64,000 nt of DNA from Callorhinus ursinus (Eukaryota; Chordata; Mammalia; Carnivora; Otariidae), in NCBI RefSeq assembly GCF_003265705.1, contig NW_020312935.1:1715537-1779536 (forward strand), read 5' to 3'. Within the stretch, counting starts at the first letter, position 1. The number at the start of each line of letters is the position of its first letter. This document shows, piece after piece, positions 1 through 12,022 of the stretch. The translations under genes and the position numbers were made by a program. The notes below the pieces were generated by a model. The model searched no databases, was not told the origin of the DNA, and was given only the letters and a program-made list of their open reading frames with translations.

Positions 1-60
1 ACATACACACACATACATTATATATATTATACATACACACACATACACATATATGTATAT
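1..60. repeat. (CA/TA)n microsatellite at window start
   Basis: Alternating acacacatacat/atatat tract, probably continuing to the left. Confidence 0.85.
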
Positions 61-428
61 TTAAAGAAAAAAGACAAAGTACAAGACCTGGATTCATGCT
101 GTCTTTTATATTAAGGGGAGAATATATAAACCTGTATTCAAATTTGTTTATATACACCTATATTCCATGGAAGGATACATGAGACACTAAAAACATGAGA
201 CACTAAAAACAATGACCCCATAGGGAATAAGGCAGGTTGGATTGGAGATGAGGAATAAGGATGAAAGGAAGACTTTTACTACATGACTCTTCATACTTAA
301 AATTTTCTGAGCCTTATGACTATATCATCTATTTAAAAAATTAAATTAAAAAGCCTGGAAAAATGCCACTTTCCAATATAAGTTTCATGAGTTCCATATT
401 CTATATTTTTTAATAAAACTGATTTTGG

Positions 429-633
429 GGGTGCCTAGGTGGCTCAGTCAGTTAGGCATCTGCCTTCAGCTCAGGTCATGATCTCCAGGTCCTGGGATCG
501 AGTCCCGCATCAGGCTCCCTGCTCAGTGGGGAGTGTGCTTCTCCCTTTCCCTCTGCCTCTCCCCTCCACTTGTGCTCTCTCTCTCTTTCAAATGAATAAT
601 GAATAAATAAAATCTTAAAAAAAAAGAAAAAAG
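429..633 (+). mobile_element. Can-SINE
   Basis: Full-length element with tRNA-like head, CT-rich middle and A tail, flanked by a perfect 13-bp duplication aaactgattttgg (416-428, 634-646). Confidence 0.92.
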
Positions 634-646
634 AAACTGATTTTGG

Positions 647-1084
647 CTAGTGTGATATTTTTATAAATAATTTTTTAAGATAATTGTAGATTCCCAGGCA
701 GTTGAGAGAAATAATACAGAAGGATCCAATATACTTTTCACCTAGGTTCCCCCTATAATGATAACATCTTATAAAGCTGTAATACAATATCACAACCAGG
801 ATATTAACATTAATACAGTCAAGATACAGACAATTTCCATCACTATTATGTGCCATTTTAAAAATACTGAAGATGCATGATTTATTAAATGAAATAACAT
901 ATTTTACAAATCAATGTATCTAGTATAATCCCATAATTTTAAAAAAATCTAGAAGGAAATCCAGCACAGCCAAATAGGAATAGTGATCATCTCTAGGCAT
1001 GAGGATTATAGGTGGTTTAACTTTTTCTTTTTTCCTTTATAGTTTTATAGTTGTTTTCTTTTCTTTTTCTTTTCTTTATTTCTT
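647..1084. other. Intergenic, nothing recognised
   Basis: AT-rich sequence with no exon, RNA or repeat that I can name. Confidence 0.5.
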
Positions 1085-2130
1085 TTTTTTAGAGGTAAAA
1101 TTCACATAATATACAATTAACCATTTAAAACTGTACAATTCAGTGGCATTTTTTTGTATTTACGATGTTGTGCAACCACCTCTCAATTTCAAACTGTTTC
1201 ATTGCCCCAGAAGAATACCCCATATCCATTAAGTTATCACTCCCTATCCCCCCCAATCCCCTCTAACAATCTCTAATCTGCTTTTTGTCTCTATAGATTT
1301 GCCTTTTCTGGATATTCCATACAGAAGGAATTATACAATATGTGACCTTTTGTGTCTGGCTTCTTTTATTTAGCATATTTTCAAGGCTCATCCAAGTTGT
1401 ATCATGTATCAGTACTTCATTCCTTTTTATAGCTAAATGATATTCCATTATATGTATATACCATAATTTGTTTCTCTATTCATCTGTTGATGGACATTTG
1501 AGTTGTTTCCACCTTTTGGCTATTGTAACTAGAGCTGCCAAGGATATTTATGAACAAGGTTTTATTTACATTCCTTTTTGCAATTATTTTGGATATATAT
1601 AAACCTAGAAGTAGAATTCTAGTAGTTGTATATCTTTTCAAGGAATCAACAAACTGTTTTCCACAGCAACTGTACCATTTTACATTCCTACCACCAACAT
1701 ATAAGAGTTCCATTTTCTCCATGGCCTTGCCAATACTTGTTACTTTATTGTTTGTTTTTGTTAGTCATTTCAGTGGGTGAGAAGTGATATTACACTGTGG
1801 TTTTGATTTGCATTTCCTTAATGACCAATGATGATGTCAAACATCTTATAAGCTTGTTGGCCACTGCATATGTTTTTTTGGAGAAATGTCTATTCGAGGG
1901 TATGTTTTTTTTCCAAGATTTTATTTTTAAGTAATCTCTACACCCAACGTGGGGCTTGAACTCACAACCCTGAGATCAAGAGTCACATGCTCTACCGACT
2001 GAGCCAGCCAGGTGCCCCGAGGATGTATGATTTTTACTTGTATCATTAATGATGTATTTTAAAACAAAGGGATTAAATTTTGTATTACTGTTTCTGAATA
2101 GAATTTTCTCTTCTTACTGATTAAAATATC
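1085..2130 (-). mobile_element. Old L1 3' portion, antisense, split by a SINE
   Basis: It begins with gaggtaaaattcacataata and runs through the familiar reversed L1 tract (ctatagatttgccttttctggatattcc, tgatattccattatatgtat, gttgatggacatttgagttg). The copy is diverged, with no usable frame. A SINE interrupts it at about 1905-2018. Confidence 0.75.
1905..2018 (-). mobile_element. Short old Can-SINE (tRNA-Lys-like head)
   Basis: Reversed head ctctaccgactgagccagcc with gggcttgaactcacaaccctg; no CT-rich block. Diverged subtype, like 12346-12451. Confidence 0.8.
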
Positions 2131-2136
2131 AAAATG

Positions 2137-2344
2137 GGGGGCACCTGGGTGGCACAGTCAGTTAAGCATTGGACTCTCGATTTCAGCTCAGGTCATGATC
2201 TTGGGGTCGTGAGATCATGCCCCTGTCAGGCTCCACACTGAGCGCAGAGTCTGAGATTCTTTCTCCCTCTGCCCCTCCCCCCACTCACGTGCTTGCTCAC
2301 TCTCTCTCAAATAAGTAAAATCATAAAATCTTTAATAAAAAAAT
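2137..2344 (+). mobile_element. Can-SINE
   Basis: Head gcacctgggtggcacagtca, flanked by tcaaaatg copies. The divergence suggests an older copy. Confidence 0.88.
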
Positions 2345-2352
2345 TCAAAATG

Positions 2353-3740
2353 ATATCTTATTGCATTAATTAAGGTAACGATAGCTGCTATAACAATTGA
2401 ATCCCCAAATGTTTGATGGCTCAAACACAAAAGAAGTTTTTTTCTTGTTCAAATAAAGCCCAACATGTTCAGTAAATGGCTTTCTTAAACAGCAATGCAG
2501 ACCCTTAAGGTCCTTTTATATGTGCTCTGCCAACTTCAGCTCAAGGCTTCTAAGGAGTCACTGGTCCAGTATTTGTAAAGGGTTGCTGATGCAGTGCTGA
2601 GGGCCCAGTGAGGCCGAAGACCATTAACCAATGGCACCAATTTATCTTATTTTTATTTTAAGTATAGAGATGGAGAAGGCTCACAGATTAATCCCAGGTA
2701 GAGGCTTTGCGTGGTAAATGCTATAGAAAGATAAGGAATTGGAGAAGCTTAAGTAGCTGGCAAGAATGTGGGTGAGTGTTGCACCATGGGGTATACACAG
2801 AAAGAAGAGTAACAGTGCAAGAGAGTGAATGGACCAGGAGAAAGACATGGAGAGATTAGAGGGCTGAACAAAGTCAAGGTGTAAACTTGTGAGAGAGTTG
2901 GAGGGCAAGCAGGTTGAGAGGAGTATACAATGCATCAAGGTTTAAGACTCCTAAAATGGTCTAGTTCAGGATGATGATGAAAAAACAAAGGTGCGGCTAT
3001 GGGAATGGGTGGCCAAAAGTGGGTAGGATTTATAGCAGCTCGGGTTTAAGACAGGCAGGAGGCCTTGAGGTTAGGGTGTGGGTTAGTTAGGTCATCCACA
3101 GAAATGTTGAAATGTCCCACATGTCAAGGCCCTAAGTAAACAAAGGAGAGTGCACAGAAAGGGTATAAAGTAATGTAGCCTATATTTTAAAGAAGGATAA
3201 TTATCGCAGAACTCTCTCAGAGAGTTTAAACTGGCTCTAGGCATGGCAGTGTCTCTGGGGGAACAGCCAAGTTATAGTTAAGGCAAAGAGGTAAAGGAAC
3301 ATTTTAAAGAATTTGGGAATAACAAGGAAGTGTATCTGCATTGGAACAAGGATTCCTGCGGGAAAGAATGGAAGGAGGAAGCATCAGATTGGAGGGAGCT
3401 ACAAGCATGGGAATTTCTGTCACCGTATCAGAAACTAGATAACGTGAAAATATTTGGCCTTCAAAACACTTAGATATGCTGGATCAAATTTAACAAACAT
3501 TTTCAGATTCAGAGCGAAACTTGCAAGACAATAAGGGAATCTCCCAAGGAACACAAGTAAAGAGGGACTGAAAACTAGGATAGTTAGAGTACACTTGTGC
3601 TGGTACTAGTTCAGCAATCCAAGGGTTTGGATTTTAACACAAGGAGGGGAGGCGTTAGGCCCATGTAAGGCAGGGAGATAAAATTTAGACTATGCACCAA
3701 GTCAGGACTCTCCAAATGTTAAGCCTGAATGAAAAGATGG
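2353..3740. other. Intergenic, unique-looking
   Basis: About 1.4 kb without recognisable repeat or gene. Short frames lack domains and splice context. Parts such as the ggtgagtgttgcaccatggg area may be very old repeats. Confidence 0.5.
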
Positions 3741-3759
3741 ATTAAAAAAAAAAAAATCT

Positions 3760-3949
3760 TGGGACACCTGGGTGCCTCAGTTGGTTAAGCGGCTGCCTTC
3801 GGCTCAGGTCATGATCCCAGGGTCCTGGGATCGAGTCCCGCATCGGGCTCCTTGCTCCGCGGGGAGCCTGCTTCTCCCTCTGCCTGCAGCTCCCCCTGCT
3901 TGTGCTCTCTCTCTCTAGCAAATAAATAAATAAAATCTTTAAAAAAAAA
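3760..3949 (+). mobile_element. Can-SINE
   Basis: Typical head and aataaataaataaaatcttt tail, inserted in an A-rich site repeated on both sides (aaaaaaatctt). Confidence 0.9.
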
Positions 3950-4520
3950 TCTTTCTTGGTTTGGCTTCTGGAAAGAAAAAACAAAACAAACAAACAAACA
4001 AAAAACCTCTCCCCCTGAGAATCTGTAACCATGGGCATTCCTTCACAGGGGTTTGTTGTTCAAATGTATTCTATCTGAATAGTCTGGGACCCCAAGTTGA
4101 GAAATTCACATGAAAAGGGGTTCCTGTCCAGGCATTTTAATACTGGAAAAGAAGGGGAGAACGGGTGTTAGAATACCTAGAAGTCTGCCACTTCAGTCTA
4201 TATTTTTGTTGAAGAGAAATATGATCAACACAACACTTTCAAGGATAATAAAGGATTACACTAACATAAAATTGGAGGGAAACATGGACTCAAAATACAA
4301 GATCGAGAAAGAAAAGGAATAATGTAAAATTTCTAGTATCATCCCTGTTGAAAAACACATGTTGTAGAGCTAAATTCCATTTAAATGGACTTTTGGGGTT
4401 TAGAGGAACCAGTTAAATGACACCACAAGGAAGCAAACAAACCCACTTAGGGACATTTCACAGGACAACTATTTCTGCAACAAGTCAATGGCATGAAAAG
4501 ATTTAAGAGAGATTTAAGAG
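3950..4520. other. Intergenic, nothing recognised
   Basis: Contains an (aaac)n run near 3980 and otherwise featureless sequence. Confidence 0.5.
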
Positions 4521-4538
4521 ACCTAAAGCCAGAAGTAA

Positions 4539-4736
4539 GGGGTGCCTGGGTGGCTCAGTTGGTTAAAGGTCTGCCTTTGGCTCAGGTCATGATCCCAGGG
4601 TCTTGGGATGGAGTCCCACATCAGGTTCCCTCCTCAGCGGGAAGCCTGCTTCTCCCTCTCCCTCTGCACCCACCCCACCTGCTCCTGCTTTCTCTCTCTC
4701 TCTCAAATAAATAAAATCTTTAAAAATTTTTTAAAA
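4539..4736 (+). mobile_element. Can-SINE
   Basis: Typical element with imperfect flanking copies of taaagccagaagtaa. Confidence 0.9.
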
Positions 4737-4816
4737 AATAAAAAATAAAGCTAAAAGTAATATTTGAACCTTGCTTGGATCCTAATTTGAATGAACCAAC
4801 TATAAAAGACATTTTG

Positions 4817-5031
4817 GGTTTTTTTATTTTTTTTTATTTTTTTTAAAGATTTTATTTATTTATTTGAGAGAGAGAGAATGAGAGATAGAGAGCACGAGAG
4901 GGAAGAGGGTCAGAGGGAGAAGCAGACTCCCTGCTGAGCAGGGAGCCCGATGTGGGACTCGATCCCGGGACTCCAGGATCATGACCTGAGCCGAAGGCAG
5001 TCGCTTAACCAACTGAGCCACCCAGGCGCCC
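4817..5031 (-). mobile_element. Can-SINE, young subfamily
   Basis: Perfect 16-bp duplication tataaaagacattttg at 4801-4816 and 5032-5047. Belongs to the near-identical set also at 6754, 28080, 29832 and 49510. Confidence 0.93.
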
Positions 5032-5047
5032 TATAAAAGACATTTTG

Positions 5048-5794
5048 AAGATAACTGAAGAGATCTGATTATTTGGTGCAATGTGGCACTGTGATTAAGC
5101 AATCAGGTTTTTAGAGATGTATACTGAGTGTATGAGGGAAAATGACATATGCCTAGGATTTACTTTATAATCCTTCAACAAAGAAAACAAGCAGGAAAGA
5201 AAAAGATACGGCAAAGTCTTGATAATGGATGATGGGTATATGGGTGTTGATTATACTCTTGTTTCTACTTTATATATGTTTAAAAATTTCAAGGTCAGAA
5301 TTCAAAATTATTGAGAACACATGAACAAAAATGCTTAAAGAGCACTAGTATAGCATGTAAGTTACGCTAGAAATTTCTTATTCTTCCCAGTGTGGAGGCC
5401 CAACTGATGCTTTTCTGCTTCTATTATAAAACACCAGAATCAGGAAAAACACTTTGTACCCTGAGATGAATCAGCAATGATGAAGTCACCTCACTAGTTC
5501 CATTCCCCAAGAAAAATTTTAAAACTAAGTAATACCTAGTGTGGACTCCCTAATAAAAAATGGTGTCATCCCTTTTAGAATACTAATGTCTAAAATAATA
5601 TCACAATCTTTGTGAATATGGCTAACATGAGAAAAAGTTACTATTTTCCACCATGAACAGATAAACGAAACTGGTAATTTTATGGGCTTCTTACCTTTCT
5701 TTTAAAAACTGAAATTCCTTTAAATGCCAAACAAATATTTGACTTGATCTTCCTGAAATCTGAGTCCTTTGTACCTTTAAAAAAGAAAAACAGC
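5048..5794. other. Intergenic, nothing recognised
   Basis: AT-rich, no supported feature. Confidence 0.5.
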
Positions 5795-6753
5795 GTACTG
5801 AAATAGAATTGACATACTATAAAATTCACCCACTTAAGTGTAAAATTTAATGGTTTTTAGTATATTCAAAGTTGTGCAACTATCAAAAGAATAAATTTGA
5901 GAACATTTTCATCACCTCCCCCCAGAAATCTTGACCTGTAAGCAGTCACTCTCCACCTTCCACCCCCCAAATATACCCTCACCCTCAACTCCAGGCTCCC
6001 TAATTTATTTTCTATCTCTATGAGTTTGGCTATTCTGGACATTTGACATATATGGAATCACACAAAATATAGTTTTTTTTTTTTGACTGGATTCTTTCAC
6101 TTAGCACAATATTTTCAAAACTCATTGTAGCATGCATCAGTACTTCCTTTTTACTGCCAAATAATATTCCATGGTATGGATATATCACACTTTAGCCATT
6201 CATCAGCAGATGGATATTTGGGATGTTGCTATCTTTTAGCTATTATGAGTAATGCTGCTATGGACATTCTTATAAAAGTTTTATGTGGACATAGTTTTCA
6301 TTTCTCTTATTTTATTTGCTCTAGAAGTGGAAGTGATGGGTCATATGGTAACTACATGTTTAACCTTTTGAGGAACTATCAAACTGCTTTCCAAAGTGGC
6401 TGAACATTTTATATTCCTACCAGCAGTGGATAAATATTCCAATTTCTCCACATCCTTACAACACTTGTCTGTTTTCTTAATTATAGCCATCATCAGGGGC
6501 ACCTGGCTGGCTCAGTTGGTAGAGCAAGCAACTCTCAATCTCATGGTCATGAGTTCAAGCCCTACCCAGGGCACAGAAATTACTTGAAAGGAAAAAAAAA
6601 TGTAAAAAAAAAAAAAGTAAACAGCCATCATAGTGAGTCTGAGGCAACATCCCAATGTGATTTGGATTTGCATTTTCCTAATGGCTAATGATGTTGAACA
6701 ACTTTTCAAGTGCTTATTGACCATTTCCTTGCACCTCTTTGAAAATAAACTTT
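5795..6753 (-). mobile_element. Old L1 3' portion, antisense
   Basis: Diverged relative of the 1.1 kb L1: agtgtaaaatttaatggttttt, tttggctattctggacatttg, attccatggtatggatatat, tggatatttgggatg. It is interrupted by a tRNA-like SINE head at 6496-6615 and ends at a SINE target site at 6739. Confidence 0.75.
6496..6615 (+). mobile_element. Short tRNA-Lys-like SINE head
   Basis: Only the tRNA-derived part is present (ctggctcagttggtagagca, ggtcatgagttcaagccc), so A and B boxes are visible, followed by an A-rich tail. Flanks share agccatcat. A SINE, not a tRNA gene: the head does not close a proper acceptor stem. Confidence 0.75.
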
Positions 6754-6968
6754 CTTTTCTTTTTTTTTAAAGATTTTATTTATTTATTTGAGAGAGAGAG
6801 AATGAGAGATAGAGAGCACGAGAGGGAAGAGGGTCAGAGGGAGAAGCAGACTCCCTGCCGAGCAGGGAGCCCGATGTGGGACTCGATGCGGGACTCGATC
6901 CGGGGACTCCAGGATCATGACCTGAGCCGAAGGCAGTTGCTTAACCAACTGAGCCACCCAGGAGCCCT
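6754..6968 (-). mobile_element. Can-SINE, young subfamily
   Basis: Flanked by gaaaataaactttc / gaaagtaaactttc. Holds a small internal duplication of gggactcgat. Confidence 0.92.
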
Positions 6969-6982
6969 GAAAGTAAACTTTC

Positions 6983-7254
6983 TAAATATCTTCATCTCTG
7001 GGTCTTCCTTCTACACTAGTAATATCTTCAGTTAAACTTAATATCTCCTTGCTGTAGTTCACTTAACCAGAAGATAAAAAGTAAAGGCAATACATTAGTC
7101 TTTGTATTTTCTCATTCACTCACTCATTCATCCAATATGGTTTGAGAACCTATTATGTGCCAGAGGCTGTTCCAGGCACTGAGCATATACAAGAAGATAA
7201 AATAGACAAAAAAGCCCTTGCCTTTGTGAAGCTCACATTTTTGTAGCTTTCAAT
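6983..7254. other. Intergenic with L2/MIR-like text
   Basis: cctattatgtgccagaggct and ttccaggcactgagcatata (7150-7190) resemble ancient L2- or MIR-type repeats. Confidence 0.45.
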
Positions 7255-8970
7255 TTTTTTCCAGTTTTATTGAGATATTATTGACAGACAGCACTATATA
7301 ATTTAAGAGATACATCATAACAAATTGACTTATATATAATTTGAAATGATTTGTACAATAAGTTAACATCCATCATCTTATATAGATACACCAAAAAAGA
7401 ATAAAAAATTTTTTTTTCCTTGTGATGAGAACTCTTAGGATCTGCTTTTTCTCATTCGATAGAAAGGAAACATAGCATAAAATTTAACATCTTAACCATT
7501 TCTAAGTGTAAGTGTACAGTTCAGTAATTTTCAGTATATTCACATTGTTGTAAAACAAATCTCCAGAACTTTTTCATCTTGCAAATAGGAAACTCTATAC
7601 CCACTAAACAAGAAACCCCCTTTCCCCCCTCCCCCAATGCCTGGTAACCACCATTCTACTTTCTGTTTCTATGAACTTGACTACTGTAGATACCTCATAG
7701 AAGTGGAATCACATTATTTGTCATTTTGTGACTGGCTTATTTCATTTAACATAATATTCTCAAGGTTTATCCATGTTATAGCATTTCCTTTCTTTTCAAG
7801 CCTGAATAGTATTCTGTTGTATTTTGTTTAACCATTATCCCTCAGTGAACATCTGGATTGCTTCTACCCCAGACTCTTGTGAATAATGCTATGAACATAG
7901 CTTTACAAATATCTCTTTGACACCCTGCTTTCAATTCTTGTGGCTATATGCCCACAAGTAGTATTGTTGGATTAAATGGTAGTTCAATTTTTAATTTTTT
8001 GAGGAACTGCCATGTTTTCCATTGTGGATGCACCATTTTACATTCTCACCAACAGTGAACAATGATTCCAATTTCTTTGTCCTTTCCAGCACTTCTTTTT
8101 TTTCTTTTCCCTTTTCTCCCTTCCTTCCATCCTTTCCATCCTCCCTCCCTCCCTTTCTTTTTTCTTTGTAATCATCCTAATGGGCGTGAGGTGATATCTC
8201 ATTGTGGTTTTGTTTTTCATTTCTCTGATGATTAGTGATGTTGAGCATCTTTTCACCTCTCATCTCCTTGGTTAGATTTATTCCCAAGTATTTTATTCTT
8301 TTTGATGCTATTGTTGTTAGTGTATAGAAACACAACTGATTTTTGTGCATTGATTTTGTATCCTGAAATTTTGCTGAATTTCATTGTTAGTTCTAATTGG
8401 TATTTCTTAATTTTTGCTTTTTTAATTTTTTTATTCAAGTATAATTGATATGTTCTAGTAGGTTTTTTTTTCTCTAGTAATTTTTTATGGAATATTTAGG
8501 GTTTTCTACCTATAAGATGATGTCATTTAATAACAGATAATTTTACTGCTTCCTAATTTGGATGCCTTTTATTTTTTCTTGCCTATTTGCTCTGGCTAGG
8601 ACTTCCAACATAATGTTGAATAGAACTGTAGAACTGGCGAAACTAGGCATCCTTGGAAAAGCTTTCAGCCTTTCACTAGTATGATGTTAGCTATGGGATT
8701 TTCACGGATGGTCTTTATTATGTTGATGTCATTTCCTTCTATTTCTAGCTTGAGTGTGTTTATCATGAAAGTGTGTAGAATCTTGTCAAATGCTTTGTCT
8801 CCATCAATAGAGATGATCGTGTTGTTTCACCCTTCATTTTGTTGTGGTTGTGTATTACACTGATTGGTTTTCCATTGTTGAACCATTCTTGGATTCCTGA
8901 AATAAAGCCCACTTGATCATGGTGTATAATCCTTTTAATGTGCTCTTCAATTTCAAACTGCTAGCACCAT
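7255..8970 (-). mobile_element. Old L1 3' UTR and ORF2, antisense
   Basis: L1 3' end (ttttattgagatattattgacag) followed by ORF2-derived sequence read backwards. From about 8250 it is reverse-transcriptase-region L1 (ggttagatttattcccaagtatt, ataatgttgaatagaa, attttgttgtggttgtgta). The translated minus frames are broken fragments. Confidence 0.75.
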
Positions 8971-9603
8971 GCCCACCTTCTCTTTATTGTTCAAATTTTA
9001 GTATACATGCTGCCAAAGTAAGAACTCCTGCGGCTTTATTTTTTAAATGGGGCATAAAGTACTTTGAATTCCATGATGTACTTTGCATTTCAGTTACCAA
9101 ATGAGTAAATGTCTCAAAGAGCAAGAATTCTTTTCCATGCTTGAAACACTGACAAAAATTAAGACACACTTGCTGGTTCATCTCATTGTTCCCTTTGCAG
9201 AAATGGCATCACCTACTACATAATATACCTCAATTGTAATGTCGGAAAGTGACTGCTCCTTTGGAAGGTGCTCTGTAACAATGTGACCCACAGAAATCAT
9301 CCGGATTTGCAGGTTCTAGGAAACCCTATGAAACTTGTTTGTAAATATACGCCAATTGTTTAAAATAAAGGAGTCTGAATAAGATGTACCGGGAATTCAG
9401 TTCTACTACGGACTCAATAATTCAACCTCTAGGGTACTTAAAACACAGCCCCTCCTGGTAAGAATGTGCGGAGTGTGTGGAGCATAGCGGTGGATTCATT
9501 TTTTCTGCCCGAGGAGAGATGCGAACATAAACGCCGAGTACTCGGGACCATGAAGGGCACAATTCTTTGGAGAAAAGTTCCAGGGACCACACAATTGTCA
9601 GTT
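8971..9603. other. Intergenic, unique-looking
   Basis: No recognised gene or repeat. The 173-codon frame beginning at 9466 runs straight through a SINE and is not a gene. Confidence 0.5.
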
Positions 9604-9619
9604 AACAACAGCTACGGGG

Positions 9620-9883
9620 TGGGGCGCCTGGGTGGCTCAGTCGTTGAGCGTCTGCCTTCGGCTCGGGTCGTGGTCCCGGGGTCCTGGGATCGAGCCCCGC
9701 ATCGGGCTCCCTGCTCGGCGGGAGTCTGCTTCTCCCTCTCCCACTCCCCCTGCTTGTGTTCCCTCTCTCGCTGTGTCTCTCTCTGTCAAATAAATAAGAA
9801 ATCTTTAAAAACAAACAAACAAACAAAAAGTAGAAGACTCTTTGAGAAACTTAAAATAAATTGTAAAAAAAAAAAAAAACAAC
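9620..9883 (+). mobile_element. Can-SINE with extra 3' segment
   Basis: A full SINE (to about 9831) is followed by about 35 nt of unrelated sequence and a second A run. A perfect 16-bp duplication aacaacagctacgggg (9604-9619, 9884-9899) encloses everything. Confidence 0.9.
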
Positions 9884-10009
9884 AACAACAGCTACGGGGA
9901 ATTTCTGCTTCTATGTCACAACTCATCGGACTTTACTGGGACTGGCCCAGAGTGAAGAAAAGAAAAATGCACAGTTCATTTATTTAACAGGTGTTTACAA
10001 TACCTAGGC

Positions 10010-10400
10010 ATGTGTCAACTTCCGGGAAGCGTCCTGCCAGATGTGGCCCAGACAGGGAGCAAACGAGGAAGAGAACCTCTCCACAGGACGCGGGTCCGAG
10101 AGAGAAGCTGGAGGAGGAAACAAAACCGAAGCGCCCAACTGAGAAAAAGGCAGCACCTGCTACAGAGATCGACCCTTGCCGACTGCTCAGGTTCTGCGGC
10201 TGCGCCCGGAGCGGCGCTTCGGCGCTCGTGATGGCGCATGCTCCCTGAGCTGCAGGGCGCCTCGCACTCGCATCAGCGCCTGCGCAGCCGTAGTTTCTCC
10301 TCACGCGACTCCACTCCCGCCCCCTGTCAGGGCGTTATTGGCTCCTTAGGGCCTGGGGTAGGGTGCGATGTGGCACGAGCTGTGTGGTACTTGCCAGTTA
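10010..10400. promoter_or_regulatory. Orphan CpG-rich promoter-like patch downstream of TAT
   Basis: A short GC- and CpG-rich block about 1.6 kb beyond the likely TAT 3' end. It has NRF1-like GCGCCTGCGCA (10276-10286), GGCGCATGC (10233-10241), a reversed CCAAT box (ATTGG, about 10337) and GC-box-like CGCCCCC. No coding exon is recognised beside it. It could start an antisense long non-coding RNA across TAT (human has an annotated TAT antisense transcript) or a rightward or leftward unannotated transcript. Direction is undetermined. Confidence 0.5.
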
Positions 10401-10448
10401 CCCGATAGGCGGTGCTCTGGCCTAGAAAGAAAGGTGAATTCACAGACT

Positions 10449-10625
10449 TTTTTTTTTTTTTTTAAAGATTTTATTTATTTGAGAGAGAGCACATGAGAGG
10501 GGAGGAGGGTCAGAGGGAGAAGCAGACTCCCTGCTGAGCAGGGAGCCCGATGCGGGACTCGATTCCGGGACTCCAGGATCATGACCTGAGCCGGTCGCTT
10601 AACCAACCGAGCCACCCAGGCGCCG
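10449..10625 (-). mobile_element. Can-SINE beside the orphan CpG patch
   Basis: Long T run then reversed young-type SINE, flanked by tcacagact / tcacaggct. Confidence 0.9.
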
Positions 10626-10639
10626 TCACAGGCTTTTTT

Positions 10640-11999
10640 TTTTTTTTTTTTTATCGCATTGTTTCCTCTGAGACGCTCAGACCGCACCCTCTCTCCTGCC
10701 GCTGCTGTCCGAGAAGCATCTGGAAGCTGAACACCCCGGAGGTGATGGACACCTCAGAAATATCCCTTATTTGTCTTCCCTAGGAAGCTGAATTACTAAG
10801 TTGAGTAAGAGTTACTTTGAAGAAAGGAAAGGAAAAAGGAAAACTTAACGCACACACGTTGACATATTCACAGAATAATCTCAAAGAAGGGACCAGCAAC
10901 TGCTAACTGATTACCTCAGGGGACAAAGGACTGGGTGGCTGAAGGACACGGGCATGAGGAATGTTTTTTGTTTTTTGTTCGTTTGCATCCTTTGAAAATT
11001 TGCCCAGTGTGCATGTATTATTATTATTTTTTTTTAATGTTTGAGTATTTCCTTGATCCCTTTGTCAAAATGTAGACACGAAATTCGGAAGTTTAAGAAG
11101 TCTGAGTAAAATTCAGTAAACTGGATAGAATTATATGCACATGTTAAGATAAAACGTCTTGTGTAAAACCACCAGGTCTTCCCGTATAGTTCCGGACAGA
11201 GATCTTTTGGGGGTTAGGGCCGGGGGGTGGGGGGGGCATAGGAAAAGAGAACCAGGCACTTTCGGAAAATTATTGGCATTGGTGGCATACAGGAAACAAA
11301 TCTTTATCATCTCAATTGTTGTATGTTCCCTTGGATTTGCCAAAGAAAATTAAAAGGTAAATTTTAGTGGGAACTCACTAAATATGGATATTTGATGTTT
11401 ATTTTTGTAAAGGAAATTAACTGGGTGTGACTGGCAGGGTTGAGACCTGAAGTTCCTCTTCTAGATAAGGAAAATTTCTTTTAGTGAGTAATCTCCAGAC
11501 TGATTATAGTATACTCCTGGCCCCCAACCTTGCAAGATAACTTCATGCTTCCTCCTCTGAGGGAAGTCATGAGAAAAAAAACTAGTCAGCTGGGCTTAAG
11601 AGGATTTGTAGGCAAAAGGCCCATAATGAAAGATGTCTGATCTCTCTCATTCCGTGGGTCAACTGAACCCCTTCAGTTTCATTCACCACTGAGTGGTTAG
11701 TGGATCTAGAGCATAGGAATTTGGGACCAGAGATTGGGAGTCCCCACAAGTGGAAAGTGTGAAGTCAAATGCCAGAGGTTTGTAATGTTGCTTCTTAGTT
11801 TGCCTTGTTTGTAAGTAGGAAGCCAGAAGCTGAACTCCCAAATAAGATGTTTTAGGAATAGTGTTTAAGTAACTTTAAATGTCAGTACACGGACAAAGAA
11901 ATAAATGAAGCCTAGTGGGTAATGCATCAATCAGACTAAACAGTGAACAGCACCTGGAAATAGGAATTCCCCACAGAGGAGAAAAACCACATTACAGAA
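10640..11999. other. Intergenic between orphan CpG patch and TAT
   Basis: Unique-looking sequence. A G-run cluster at about 11208-11238 could form a quadruplex. No exon supported. Confidence 0.5.
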
Positions 12000-12016
12000 G
12001 AGCATACTTAGTAAAA

Positions 12017-12022
12017 TTTATT
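12017..12022 (-). terminator. Candidate TAT polyadenylation signal AATAAA
   Basis: A canonical hexamer on the minus strand about 1,030 nt past the stop codon, within a T/A-rich run. Cleavage would be expected near 11990-12005. Choice between this and the SINE-borne hexamer cannot be made from sequence. Confidence 0.45.

Noticed and set aside
6496..6615. Possible tRNA-Lys gene
   Set aside because: Box A and B are recognisable, but the acceptor stem ends do not pair, an A tail follows and target-site flanks are present, so it is a SINE head.
9466..9987. 173-codon plus-strand frame near the orphan CpG patch
   Set aside because: Most of it translates a Can-SINE and its A tails; it has no domain.
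10321..10340. CTCF-like cgccccctgtcaggg in the orphan CpG patch
   Set aside because: It has three mismatches to the core consensus in the informative half, so it was not listed as a site.
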